DNA of 42,875 bases from Mycobacterium sp. GA-1285 (GTDB taxonomy: Bacteria > Actinomycetota > Actinomycetes > Mycobacteriales > Mycobacteriaceae): contig NZ_LQIS01000025.1 in the NCBI RefSeq assembly GCF_001499905.1, positions 1-42,875 on the forward strand, in the 5' to 3' direction. This document shows positions 16,213 through 23,631 of the stretch, piece after piece. Below the pieces are notes generated by a model. It was not told the DNA's origin and ran no database searches. It saw only the letters and a list, made by a program, of their open reading frames with translations. Every line of letters begins with the position of its first letter. The stretch's first letter is position 1. The position numbers and the translations under genes are program-made.

Positions 16213-17538
16213 TCACGACAGCGGTTGGCGTTCGACGGAGCGCCCGAGGGCAACCTTTGCCGTGATGATGCCCAACTTGGCCATACCCATGTACGTCAAC
16301 GGGTTGAACAAGGTCGGCCACACGGTGCGAGTGCGATGTTCATCGACCGGCCGGTCGGTGAATCGATCGCGCAGCCACCGCAGCGTCATGGGCGCCGACA
16401 GCGGGTGCAAGAGCAGGTGACCGCAGAATCGATCGCGGTGGTAGGTGACCGCTGCACCCATCTGTTCATACTCGGCCACCAAGGCATCGACGTCGTCGAC
16501 GCTGATGATCCCGTCGTGCACCGCCTGGACGACGAGCACGGGGGGCTTGGGCCTGGACTTGCCGAGCTTGGTCTCGTCGAAGATATGGCGCACCTCGGGC
16601 AGGTCCCACAACTCGTCGGCCGTCATGTCGACGTACGACCCGATATCGACGTTGCGCAACTGCCAAACAGCCTCCGCTGTCGTCATTGTCTTCAACTTTT
16701 CGAGCAAGCCCTTGCCCTCGTCGGTTGCGTGCTCGTTGACGACATTTTGTGCGCCTGGGAAGACCTGGATCAATGCGGAGATCATCAGCGCGGCCAGACC
16801 AGCGAAGAAGCTGCCGTTGAGGCGGCGAGCCACACTCCCCGGATCTCCGACAGGTGAACCCAGCACCGCACCAACGATATTGAGCTCCGGTGCATATCGC
16901 TCACACAGCTCGGCCGCCCACGCCGAGGCCAAGCCTCCACCTGAATAACCCCAGAGACCCACTGGTGCAGACGGCTGCAATTCCACGCGCTCGCACCGCA
17001 TCGCGGCACGCAGGCCGTCCAGAATCCGGTAGCCGGGCTCGACGGGAGCACCCCACATGCCGTGACAGCCTTCGTGGTCCGGTACGCAAACCGCCCAGCC
17101 TTCGGCCAGCGCGGCGACCACCAACAAGTACTCGGCTTGGACGAACGCACCGATCGGTCGCGCGCCTAGCCTCATGGCGAACGAGGGGAAACAGCGTGAC
17201 GCGACGGCGTCGATCGCGCATTGGTACGAGAGGACCGGACAATGGACGTCCGAATCGCGCTGTGACGGGACAAGCACCGTCGTCACGGCGACTTCCGGTT
17301 CTTCGTGCAGATTCGTCGTGCGGTAGAGCAGCTGGATGGCTTTCACGCGTTGCTTGACGAGACCGAGAAATCCGATCTCCACGTCGCGTGATCGCAACAC
17401 CGTGCCCGGGTCCGCCTGCTCGTAACCCTGTGGTGCGCGGTAGAACGGGTCGTCGTCCGGCGGGAGCAGAGGTTCGCCGCGGCGCAGCTCGTGGTGCGGC
17501 GGATTTGCTTCCTTGACTGGCGTGAATGAGTTGTCCAT
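16213..17538 (-). CDS. Secretory-lipase-family alpha/beta hydrolase
   Basis: 441 aa from ATG 17538. Alpha/beta hydrolase of the LIP (secretory lipase) family. The nucleophile elbow is LWGYSGGGLASAW, the acid is probably the Asp in QAVHDGII, and the His lies in FCGHLLLHPLS. Substrate-pocket segments (CVPDHEGCHGMWGAP, GYRILDGLRAA) match this family. No signal peptide is evident, unlike fungal members and many mycobacterial relatives, so it may act inside the cell or at the membrane. Likely substrates are acylglycerols or other esters. The C-terminal 50 residues (LFNPLTYMGMAKLGIITAK) are an extension. It is monocistronic, with gaps on both sides. Confidence 0.85.
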   Translation of the reverse strand: MDNSFTPVKEANPPHHELRRGEPLLPPDDDPFYRAPQGYEQADPGTVLRSRDVEIGFLGLVKQRVKAIQLLYRTTNLHEEPEVAVTTVLVPSQRDSDVHCPVLSYQCAIDAVASRCFPSFAMRLGARPIGAFVQAEYLLVVAALAEGWAVCVPDHEGCHGMWGAPVEPGYRILDGLRAAMRCERVELQPSAPVGLWGYSGGGLASAWAAELCERYAPELNIVGAVLGSPVGDPGSVARRLNGSFFAGLAALMISALIQVFPGAQNVVNEHATDEGKGLLEKLKTMTTAEAVWQLRNVDIGSYVDMTADELWDLPEVRHIFDETKLGKSRPKPPVLVVQAVHDGIISVDDVDALVAEYEQMGAAVTYHRDRFCGHLLLHPLSAPMTLRWLRDRFTDRPVDEHRTRTVWPTLFNPLTYMGMAKLGIITAKVALGRSVERQPLS

Positions 17539-17642
17539 GGGTGTGACGGCCCCCTCGGCGTATTACTGACAGCTGCGCGCCTCGCCGCCGCCCGAGCTAT
17601 CCATTACCCGCGGTAGCGGGCTGCCAACCGTCCGTCAGCCGA

Positions 17643-18914
17643 TCAACGCTCCTGAGCTCGCATTTGATCGACAGCGTGTCCCGCCATTCGCTCAATGCCG
17701 ATCGTTGAGGCCGCTAGGTGCTGTCGTCCCCGCCAGATCGTGTACACGCTGCAGATGAGCACGATACAAAGCGCGAAAACGTATGCCGCCGGAAGAAGCT
17801 GATCCCACGTCCCCGGGTGGCGCAAAGACATCAGGCCTGCCTGTGGAGGTGAGCTTCTCGATGCGATGAACCACCCGCCGAAGATCGCAGCGAGCGTCCA
17901 CATGGCCAGCGCCGCGGCACGCGAGCGATGTACAAAGCCGAGAACTCCAAGGTGGACAAGGAGCGGCGCGAACCACACCCAGTGGTGGCTCCAGCTGAAA
18001 GGCGAAACGGCGGCCGAGGTCATCCCCGCGATGGCAACGCCCAGGAGCAAATGACCGCGGCGCCACGCCACCGCGGCGACTGCCATGGCGAAGACCGCGA
18101 GTATGACTCCGGCCGCGCTCTCCCACCGCGTCGCCCAGTCAAGACGCGCCAGGAGTCCGGTCAGACTGGTGTTCGCCAGAGGGTCACTGGAGATCCGTCG
18201 TACATCCTGGAACCGCCCCCGCAGCCAGAACTCGTTCGAATCGACCGGTAGCAGCACGAACCCAACTGCGACGGTCGAGACGAAGGTCAAGCCTGAGATG
18301 ACCGCCTCGCGACGCCGCCCGGTTGCGATGAGGAAGATGATGAAGAGCGCGGGCGTCAGTTTGATCCCGGCGGCGATCCCGATACCTATTCCAGTCCACC
18401 TGCGGGGCGGTTGCGATAGTACATCGGCGAGGACGATAGCCATGATGAGCAAATTGATCTGGCCGAGCTGCAGCGAAAGTCGGACAGGCTCAAGCCAGAT
18501 GATCGGAGCCGTTAGAAGCGCCGTCAACCCCCACAGACCGGTTGCGGTCGTGATTCCTGCAGCGCTGAGCATCCGATGGACGATGTACCCCACGCCGGCC
18601 ACGTTCATCAAGAGGCCAAGGGCGAGAAGAGCAGGCTGGCTCAACCCGATCAGTGGAAGAAAGCAAAGAGCAGCGAACGGCGTGTAGGCGAACAGCATCG
18701 TGCTCGAATTTCCGGTCATCCCTACGGAGTACAGGTCTTGCCCCTCCCAGACGCGCAGTGCCCCGAACCGGTACACCTGCAGGTCCACCTGGCCGGCCAG
18801 GCTGGGCCACCGAAGATATGCGACCAGGTACAACGCCAACCCGACCAATAGGACGACAGGCCCCAACACACGGACCTCTCGAGAGATGGGGCGAACTGTG
18901 CGATGAGCCTGCAC
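17643..18914 (-). CDS. GT87-family polyprenyl-phosphate-mannose mannosyltransferase
   Basis: 423-aa multi-pass membrane protein (about ten helices) of the GT-C superfamily, family 87 (older DUF2029). The catalytic Asp is expected in the first extracytoplasmic loop, QVDLQVYRFGA. The long loop with NSSTMLFAYTPFAA and the SPFSWSHHWVWF segment are typical of the family. In mycobacteria GT87 enzymes use decaprenyl-phosphate-mannose to add mannose to PIM, LM or LAM outside the membrane; the exact acceptor is not readable here. The start is GTG 18914; an AGGAG lies 12 nt upstream, rather far. The phage-like relic begins 13 nt upstream, so the native promoter may have been replaced. Confidence 0.87.
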   Translation of the reverse strand: MQAHRTVRPISREVRVLGPVVLLVGLALYLVAYLRWPSLAGQVDLQVYRFGALRVWEGQDLYSVGMTGNSSTMLFAYTPFAALCFLPLIGLSQPALLALGLLMNVAGVGYIVHRMLSAAGITTATGLWGLTALLTAPIIWLEPVRLSLQLGQINLLIMAIVLADVLSQPPRRWTGIGIGIAAGIKLTPALFIIFLIATGRRREAVISGLTFVSTVAVGFVLLPVDSNEFWLRGRFQDVRRISSDPLANTSLTGLLARLDWATRWESAAGVILAVFAMAVAAVAWRRGHLLLGVAIAGMTSAAVSPFSWSHHWVWFAPLLVHLGVLGFVHRSRAAALAMWTLAAIFGGWFIASRSSPPQAGLMSLRHPGTWDQLLPAAYVFALCIVLICSVYTIWRGRQHLAASTIGIERMAGHAVDQMRAQER

Positions 18915-18927
18915 GATAAGGCGACTC

Positions 18928-19380
18928 CTACATCGGTGCCATATTCGTTGCCCCGGCCTTTCTTGTGGGCGGGAATCGCGGGCAATCCTGATAGCGCCTC
19001 ACTGCGAATCGGGGATGAAACGCTCTCCGTCGGCGCCGTTTCGAATGGCCTCCCGAACGGCTGTTCCCGGCGCAGCGTCCGGCAAACGGTTTCGGAGTAA
19101 TTGGTTCCCCGTCACAGTCATAGTTCAGATTCAACGGGCATTGCCAGACGCCCGTGCGCATGGCCTCGACGGCCTTCTGCCGATGTTCATACTTTCGTTG
19201 GATCTGCGCAAGTGTCAGGATTCGCCAGATCAACCCGCAGTCACACTCCCACCGCTCAGGATTCTCCGAGGTCGGCGCAGGATCCGGATGGTGCCCCTCA
19301 CTCCGATGCCACTCCGCCCACGCTTCCACGCCCTTCGGCTTGGGTGCTGGCGGAACGATCCACCCGCGCTCAGCACTCAT
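18928..19380 (-). CDS. Phage-like relic gene D
   Basis: Last of four overlapping minus-strand genes of phage-like character. The first 95 residues look real: MSAERGWIVPPAPKPKGVEAW, a His-rich HRSEGHHPDP, then WECDCGLIWRILTLAQIQRKY and CPLNLNYDC, with four to five Cys that could hold a metal. The N-terminus resembles gene B (MRAEKGWLTEPSPRP). The last 50 residues (KRRRRRAFHPRF and onwards) are very basic, unlike the rest, and run up to the GT87 start, so the gene is probably truncated at the edge of the element. It begins with an 11-nt overlap with gene C. Function unknown. Confidence 0.55.
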   Translation of the reverse strand: MSAERGWIVPPAPKPKGVEAWAEWHRSEGHHPDPAPTSENPERWECDCGLIWRILTLAQIQRKYEHRQKAVEAMRTGVWQCPLNLNYDCDGEPITPKPFAGRCAGNSRSGGHSKRRRRRAFHPRFAVRRYQDCPRFPPTRKAGATNMAPM

Positions 19381-19573
19381 CGCGTCCGCCCGCGGAATGA
19401 GTCAGACAGGTCCCGTCGCCATAGCTACACGGCTCGGAGGGCGTCCTCGTCGCCGCCTTGTTCAGATGCCGCCACTTGGACTCCTCGCGCTGCATCTTCT
19501 TGGCCATGCTGAGCGGCATGTAGGAGTCACCGTGCTTGGCCCGTTGGAACGCCAGCATCTCGTCATCGTTCAT
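19370..19573 (-). CDS. Phage-like relic gene C
   Basis: 67 aa, MNDDEMLAFQRAKHGDSY, then a helical Lys/Glu-rich segment (SMAKKMQREESKWRHL) and a Cys pair CSYGDGTC followed by LTHSAGG. Small, charged and soluble, of unknown function. It starts inside the end of gene B (overlap ATGAACGATGA) and ends inside the start of gene D (overlap ATGAGTGCTGA), so translation must be coupled. Confidence 0.55.
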   Translation of the reverse strand: MNDDEMLAFQRAKHGDSYMPLSMAKKMQREESKWRHLNKAATRTPSEPCSYGDGTCLTHSAGGRDEC

Positions 19574-19820
19574 CGCTGCCAGCTTCTCGAAGCGTGCGAA
19601 CGCCGGTTCGTCGGTCGGCGGGCGTGTTCAACCCCGGGATGTCGGCTGACTCGTGAGCGGCACGGCCAGCAGCCTTCATCTTCGCCAGCGCAGCCTTCTG
19701 TTCGTCAGTGAGGAACTGACCGCCGCCCATCATGATGCGCCACTTGCGTTCCTCACCCGGAATGTAATAGCGGGGTGGCCGCGGTGATGGCTCTGTGAGC
19801 CAACCCTTTTCAGCCCTCAT
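19563..19820 (-). CDS. Phage-like relic gene B
   Basis: 85 aa. It begins MRAEKGWLTEPSPRPPRYY, sharing the pattern M-x-A-E-K/R-G-W with gene D, followed by FLTDEQKAALAKMKAAGRAA. There is no membrane segment or known domain. It overlaps gene A upstream by 11 nt (ATGAGGGCTGA) and gene C downstream by 11 nt. Probably of mycobacteriophage origin, by gene size, packing and lower GC; unproven. Confidence 0.55.
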   Translation of the reverse strand: MRAEKGWLTEPSPRPPRYYIPGEERKWRIMMGGGQFLTDEQKAALAKMKAAGRAAHESADIPGLNTPADRRTGVRTLREAGSDER

Positions 19821-20403
19821 CGGCCTGCCCGTCTCTCGGCCGCATATCCATCAGCGATGCGCGGGGGCGTCGACTTCGCCCGCGCCGGTACCGGTCAGCC
19901 ACCCGAAGCGGCGGGATGTGGCTGTAATCAATACTTTTCAGCTCGACGTTCTTGGCTTCTTGTTCGGCCCAGAGCTCCTGGATGTGGGTTCTCCGGGCAA
20001 ATGAGCCTGGCGAGCAGCCACATGGGCGGGGATCCGAGGAGTCGTAGACGTGGCACGGTAGCCAGTCGTCGGCCTTCGCCAGGTCGAACACAGTGCGGGC
20101 ACTGCCAAAGAATGACTCCATGGGGACCAAGAGCAGATGCCAGCGGGGCTTCCATTCGGCGCGGCCATCGAAACCGGCCAGCGCGGCGCGGATACGGTCT
20201 GGTTCATGGTTCCACCCCACAAACGACACGTCGTCGCCTTCGAGGTGCACCAGCCCGTCCGCATCGACTGTCACAGTCACTGGAATGACGTCGCCGGGGT
20301 TACGCATCGACTGATTGAACTGAATCCAGTGGACCTGATGGCCAGAAGCGTAGGTTCGGCACTGCTCATCGGCACCCGGAAGTTCCCACACATATCTCGA
20401 CAT
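19810..20403 (-). CDS. Phage-like relic gene A (first of the cassette)
   Basis: 197 aa from ATG 20403, with GGAG five bases upstream. Soluble protein: MSRYVWELPGADEQCRTYAS, a beta-rich middle (VIPVTVTVDADGLVHLEGDD, WHLLLVPMESFFG), a CHVYDSSDPRPCGCSPGS segment with three Cys, and a basic tail (RYRRGRSRRPRASL). No family recognised. It heads the cassette and is separated from tRNA-Gly by about 385 nt of AT-richer DNA. Its stop overlaps the start of gene B. The open frame extends to 20451, but the SD favours 20403. Confidence 0.55.
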   Translation of the reverse strand: MSRYVWELPGADEQCRTYASGHQVHWIQFNQSMRNPGDVIPVTVTVDADGLVHLEGDDVSFVGWNHEPDRIRAALAGFDGRAEWKPRWHLLLVPMESFFGSARTVFDLAKADDWLPCHVYDSSDPRPCGCSPGSFARRTHIQELWAEQEAKNVELKSIDYSHIPPLRVADRYRRGRSRRPRASLMDMRPRDGQADEG

Positions 20404-20788
20404 GAAGACTCCATTGCATCGAGCCTCGAAGCGAGGCGCTCTTGCCGACACCGGTTGGTGCCAGCCGCTTCGTCATCCGAGCCACCCACGAGCGTGGGGT
20501 TGGCGCACCATCTAGTCGGAGCTTGGCGATGGTGACTCGTGAAGCAGTCGCTATCTTACCCACGGCACAAGAGCGACGAAAGCAAAATGTTTCCTCGACA
20601 AAGCCGGTCTAGGGCGATTCGCGCGGTCCGCCCCTACCACCCACAAGTACTTTCGAGATCCTGGCTACGTCCACTCGCAGGACGACGCTTTGAGGCGGCA
20701 GGTCACATTTTCAACCCGGGTTGTGAAACGTCGTGACGCCGAGGGTTGGGAATGCACTGGCCGGAAACGGTATCGATGCTGGTCGACG
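20404..20788. other. AT-richer gap between tRNA-Gly 3' end and phage-like cassette
   Basis: No gene is seen. The stretch is poorer in GC than its surroundings. It lies on the 3' side of tRNA-Gly, where tRNA-directed phages usually insert, but I find no integrase gene and no convincing second copy of the tRNA 3' end. It presumably holds the promoter of gene A. Confidence 0.5.
20485..20498. promoter_or_regulatory. Perfect inverted repeat upstream of phage-like cassette
   Basis: CCCACG-AG-CGTGGG, a palindrome of two 6-bp arms around 2 nt, about 82 nt before the gene A start. It may be a repressor operator or a small hairpin. Confidence 0.35.
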
Positions 20789-20862
20789 TGGAGCCGGTGA
20801 CGGGAATCGAACCCGCGTTCTCAGCTTGGGAAGCTGATGTTCTGCCATTGAACTACACCGGC
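20789..20862 (-). tRNA. tRNA-Gly (anticodon CCC)
   Basis: Read on the minus strand the 74 nt fold into a full cloverleaf: acceptor GCCGGTG/CACCGGC, D-stem GTTC/GAAC, anticodon stem TCAGC/GCTGA around loop TTCCCAA (anticodon CCC), T-stem GCGGG/CCCGT with loop TTCGATT, then T and an encoded CCA at 20789-20791. The tRNA precedes dcd in M. tuberculosis as I remember it; here a decayed dcd 5' copy follows directly on its 5' side and the real dcd lies 2.7 kb away. Confidence 0.95.
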
Positions 20863-20881
20863 CTGTTTGAGCACGAAGGCT

Positions 20882-20925
20882 AACATCCGAGCCGCTAGGC
20901 TCGTCGGGTGCTGCTCTCCGACCGC
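20882..20925 (+). repeat. 44-nt direct repeat, left copy (partner 23588-23631)
   Basis: Exact direct repeat bounding a 2.7-kb block with four small exported or lipoprotein-type genes. The left copy sits 19 nt from the tRNA-Gly gene and the right copy forms the start of intact dcd. Confidence 0.9.
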
Positions 20926-20950
20926 TGACATGCGCCGAGGTCGCCGCCGA
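20882..20950 (+). pseudogene. Decayed duplicate of the dcd promoter and 5' end
   Basis: Positions 20882-20925 are identical over 44 nt to 23588-23631, which hold the dcd -10 (TAGGCT), the GTG start and codons for VLLSDR. One extra T then creates a TGA right after VLLSDR. Beyond it the sequence still resembles dcd with several changes (GCGCCGAGGTCGCCGCCGAG versus GCGCCGAGATCGCTGCCGAG). This is a dead 5' fragment left beside the tRNA, with its promoter apparently intact. Confidence 0.8.
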
Positions 20951-20996
20951 GCGGGGCTGAGCCTTGACCTGTCTGCGGACGTGAGCCGGCCGGAAC

Positions 20997-21317
20997 TCAG
21001 TTCAGTTTCGACTCGTACTGCGGGCAGAAGGCCGCCGTTGCCGCGCCGATCAGGAAGGCGGCATCCTCGGTGCCGAGGTGCGGCTCGAGCGAGGCGACCT
21101 CCTGTGCGAACGTTGCACCGTTGCTCCAGTCCTGACACACACCTTCTCCGGCAGCGATCATGTTCGCCGGCGTCGCGCCCTCCCACGTCACGCCCTGTTG
21201 CTCGAGTGCGTCAAGGAAAGCGTCTTCCGGCGCGGCCGCGACCAACGGTGCGGTCGCCAATGCGGCCACGGCGAACGCGGTGCTAGTAGCGCCGACAAAC
21301 TTTATTGAGAGTTGCAT
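20997..21317 (-). CDS. DUF732-like small secreted protein
   Basis: 106 aa with a signal peptide (MQLSIKFVGATSTAFAVAAL, cut after VAA-APED). The mature part is a small helical domain with two conserved Cys (GVCQDW and FCPQYESKLN) and the opening DAFLDALEQQGV, typical of the mycobacterial DUF732 family of exported proteins of unknown function. GAAGGA lies upstream of the ATG. It is the leftmost gene of the block inserted between the two dcd 5' copies, and it points towards the dead copy. Confidence 0.82.
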   Translation of the reverse strand: MQLSIKFVGATSTAFAVAALATAPLVAAAPEDAFLDALEQQGVTWEGATPANMIAAGEGVCQDWSNGATFAQEVASLEPHLGTEDAAFLIGAATAAFCPQYESKLN

Positions 21318-21636
21318 GATCGGTCCTTCGCTGAGAAGTAGGCCCTCGGGATTTGAATCGTTGCACCGCTATGACGCATCGAGGAGCCTTTCGTTGATCT
21401 CGTCGCGATTCGATTCGAAGTTCTTGAAACAGGGACTTGCGCGGGGACGGCGTCCAATCCTTCGAATGGCTCTCACATGCACGGACAATAGGTGGCGTCC
21501 GCCCTGTATGCGGGCTCCGCGCGGTATGTCTTGGACTGCTTGATGTTTCAAAATTTCTGAGTTCCTGCTCGCATCTGTCACCACCCGAATTGCGCAATTC
21601 TCGTGACAACGTGTTCTCGGAGCGAGAGACTTTCGC
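21318..21636. promoter_or_regulatory. Divergent intergenic region with a perfect 14-bp palindrome
   Basis: No gene is seen between the DUF732-like gene and the DUF2510 protein gene. GAATTGCGCAATTC at 21587-21600 is perfectly palindromic and ends 36 nt before ATG 21637, a suitable place for an operator. The region is AT-richer than average. Confidence 0.4.
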
Positions 21637-22275
21637 ATGCCGATCACGCCTGATCAAATCGAACGAACGGCGCGGCGGGTTACCGACAAACACCTGGCGC
21701 CACGCAACAAGTGGGATCGCGATCCCGATGACCGACGGACGCGCGAAGCGGCCGCCCCGGCGGTGTACGCCGCCTGCCGTGAGTTGATGGCTGCAATCGC
21801 CGGTCAAGCCGCGCCTGACGAGGCGCTCGTCGACCTGATGCATGTGACTGGATACTCCACCGCTGGATTCAGCGGCTTCAACGCCAAGGTGCTCCTGCTC
21901 GTCGCCACCGATCGCAGAATCTGGTTCTGCCGTCACGGCAAAGGGTCAATAAAGGTACTTCAGCCGCTTGACTACGGGGCAATAACGATCGAGCAGAAGC
22001 GAGTTTTTCTTGGATGGCCCAAGCTGGACGGCACGACCATCACATGTGACGGATCAACCGCGGAGTGGCTGACAAGTCTGCGGTCGGGTCATCGTCAACC
22101 TGCGCCGTGGCTGCAGCCGACGCAACCGGCTGGAACCATTCCGTCACAGCCTGCGCCGGCCAACTGGTATCCCGACCCCTATCGGCGGTCGGAGCTGCGG
22201 TATTGGGACGGGAGCCGCTGGACCCCACATGTCTCGACCAACGGCATCACCGCCCAGGACCCAATCGGTCAATAG
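21637..22275 (+). CDS. DUF2510 protein with N-terminal PH-like domain
   Basis: 212 aa. The N-terminal 150 residues contain KVLLLVATDRRIWFCRHG followed by alternating strands (SIKVLQPLDYGAITIEQKR), which fits a bacterial PH-like domain. A Pro/Gln-rich linker leads to a C-terminal DUF2510 motif: NWYPDPYRRSELRYWDGSRWT. DUF2510 is a short actinobacterial module of unknown role, usually attached to membrane or signalling proteins. No membrane helix is seen. The start ATG 21637 follows GGAGCGAGAG. It is co-directional with the lipoprotein gene 69 nt downstream. Confidence 0.75.
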   Translation: MPITPDQIERTARRVTDKHLAPRNKWDRDPDDRRTREAAAPAVYAACRELMAAIAGQAAPDEALVDLMHVTGYSTAGFSGFNAKVLLLVATDRRIWFCRHGKGSIKVLQPLDYGAITIEQKRVFLGWPKLDGTTITCDGSTAEWLTSLRSGHRQPAPWLQPTQPAGTIPSQPAPANWYPDPYRRSELRYWDGSRWTPHVSTNGITAQDPIGQ

Positions 22276-22344
22276 GGCCGAATCTCTTGGGAGTGGCCCA
22301 GTTTGCCGATACTTCGCCTGTCGGGCGCGGCCCAGAGTAAATTC

Positions 22345-22977
22345 ATGCGCCTGACTGAGGCCACAACCTTAGGGGGAAGGGTGGGCATCACCGGCTATTC
22401 GTCGCTGACGTTGACTCCGCTCATCGCATCTGCGCTCGCCTTGACAGGATGCGTGATCACAACCGATCGGTCCGACCCGCCGCGAAAGGAGACGTCGAAG
22501 ACCACGACTGCCGAACGTACCGGTAGCGCTTCGTCGTCGGCCCGCTTTGATGTCCCGATGGTCCCGTTCGTATTCGATTTCTCGCCGGAATACGATCTCG
22601 AGCCGGGTTCCGGAGAACTGTTGGGGGTAGTGAGAATCGCCGATTTCTCGGAGATTTCCGTCCGGCAGAACAGTGATCAGGGCGCTTTGCGCGACACATT
22701 CCTTCCACAGTTCGAGTCCGACTTCGAACGCCAGGGCATTGACGTCACGGTGCTTCCGAACGAGGTTCACTCGGACATCGACATGGCGATCTTCGATATG
22801 GAGATTCCGGAAGGAACGCCGGGATTCGAGGCGGTTGGTAATTCACTACACAACGTCTCCTACTTCTTCGTCGTCGACGGCAAGTTGTGGCAGATTCAGT
22901 GCGTAGCCACCCCAGCCTACGAGTCCGAAGTCCGGAAAGCTTGCGACATGGCGCTGGACACAATCGAACCGAATTAG
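22345..22977 (+). CDS. Putative lipoprotein, LpqN/LpqT-like
   Basis: About 210 aa from ATG 22345. A hydrophobic signal ends in the lipobox LALTGC, followed by a polar Thr/Ser/Lys linker (CVITTDRSDPPRKETSKTT) and a globular domain (PFVFDFSPEYDLEPGSG to CDMALDTIEPN) of the kind seen in mycobacterial Lpq lipoproteins with a Mog1/PsbP-like fold; this family assignment is tentative. An alternative start is GTG 22381, which has a strong SD (AGGGGGAAGG) but would leave a signal peptide without positive charges. Expected location: lipid-anchored outside the cytoplasmic membrane. Confidence 0.72.
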   Translation: MRLTEATTLGGRVGITGYSSLTLTPLIASALALTGCVITTDRSDPPRKETSKTTTAERTGSASSSARFDVPMVPFVFDFSPEYDLEPGSGELLGVVRIADFSEISVRQNSDQGALRDTFLPQFESDFERQGIDVTVLPNEVHSDIDMAIFDMEIPEGTPGFEAVGNSLHNVSYFFVVDGKLWQIQCVATPAYESEVRKACDMALDTIEPN

Positions 22978-23000
22978 GTGACGGTTCGCCGGTTCGACAG

Positions 23001-23474
23001 CTAGGGGCAGGTCAACGTCATCTCGAACGGCTTGCTCACCACCTGCTGTGGATTGTCTTCAGGAGCCCCGGTCGCTGTCCCTGTGACGGTATACGTGTCA
23101 CCGTCCTTGGCGACCTCCGCGCTGCTGCCCGGAGGGGTGACCGTCGGCCAATGCCCGAGCTGTACTCCGTCGACGTTGCCGACCATCACCCACTGAACTT
23201 CCGGATTCTCGCCTTCGGTCAGCGTCGCGCCGATCCCGCTGTCGGGTCCGCCGATCTGGATACCGACGGTGCCGAACACCGGCTCGCACTCCACCGGTCC
23301 AGGTATGTCTTGCTCCACACCCTGAATCAGCACAGTCGCGTCGCCTGGCGCGGGAGCCTGCGCTGTCGTCTCGGTTGCCTGCGCGGCTTCAGGCTTGTCT
23401 TCGCCCCCGCATCCTGCGAGGCCTGCGACGACGACTGTCGCTCCGCTGACCGCCGCCAACAAATTACCCTTCAT
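23001..23474 (-). CDS. LpqH-like (19-kDa antigen family) lipoprotein
   Basis: 157 aa from ATG 23474, with an excellent SD (AGGGAGGGGAA). The signal peptide MKGNLLAAVSGATVVVAG ends in the lipobox LAGC-GGEDKPE. The mature part starts with an Ala/Thr/Pro linker and continues with a beta-rich domain (LIQGVEQDIPGPVECEPVFG, KPFEMTLTCP) containing a Cys pair, as in the LpqH/19-kDa family. It is anchored on the outer face of the membrane. Such lipoproteins are often antigenic and their molecular role is unsettled. It is convergent with the lipoprotein at 22345. Confidence 0.85.
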   Translation of the reverse strand: MKGNLLAAVSGATVVVAGLAGCGGEDKPEAAQATETTAQAPAPGDATVLIQGVEQDIPGPVECEPVFGTVGIQIGGPDSGIGATLTEGENPEVQWVMVGNVDGVQLGHWPTVTPPGSSAEVAKDGDTYTVTGTATGAPEDNPQQVVSKPFEMTLTCP

Positions 23475-23587
23475 GTGCGTTCCCCTCCCTGCGACGCTAT
23501 GGGCGATCCATCTTTTCATCTGCGGGTTCGAGTAGCAGCGAATTGGCAACCAGCAGGCCGGTATCGAGAGTCGGACTCGCGAAAGCC

Positions 23588-23631
23588 AACATCCGAGCCG
23601 CTAGGCTCGTCGGGTGCTGCTCTCCGACCGC
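23588..23631 (+). repeat. 44-nt direct repeat, right copy (start of intact dcd)
   Basis: Identical to 20882-20925. Contains TAGGCT six nucleotides before GTG 23614, the classic spacing of a leaderless mycobacterial promoter. Confidence 0.9.

Noticed and set aside
17608..17621. Hairpin CCCGC-GGTA-GCGGG between the lipase and GT87 genes
   Set aside because: Short stem, no T-tract, and the two flanking genes run in the same direction with a promoter expected here.
18960..18990. Possible att site (CGGGAATCG shared with the tRNA T-arm region)
   Set aside because: Only 9 nt match, too short and too common at this GC content to call an attachment site.
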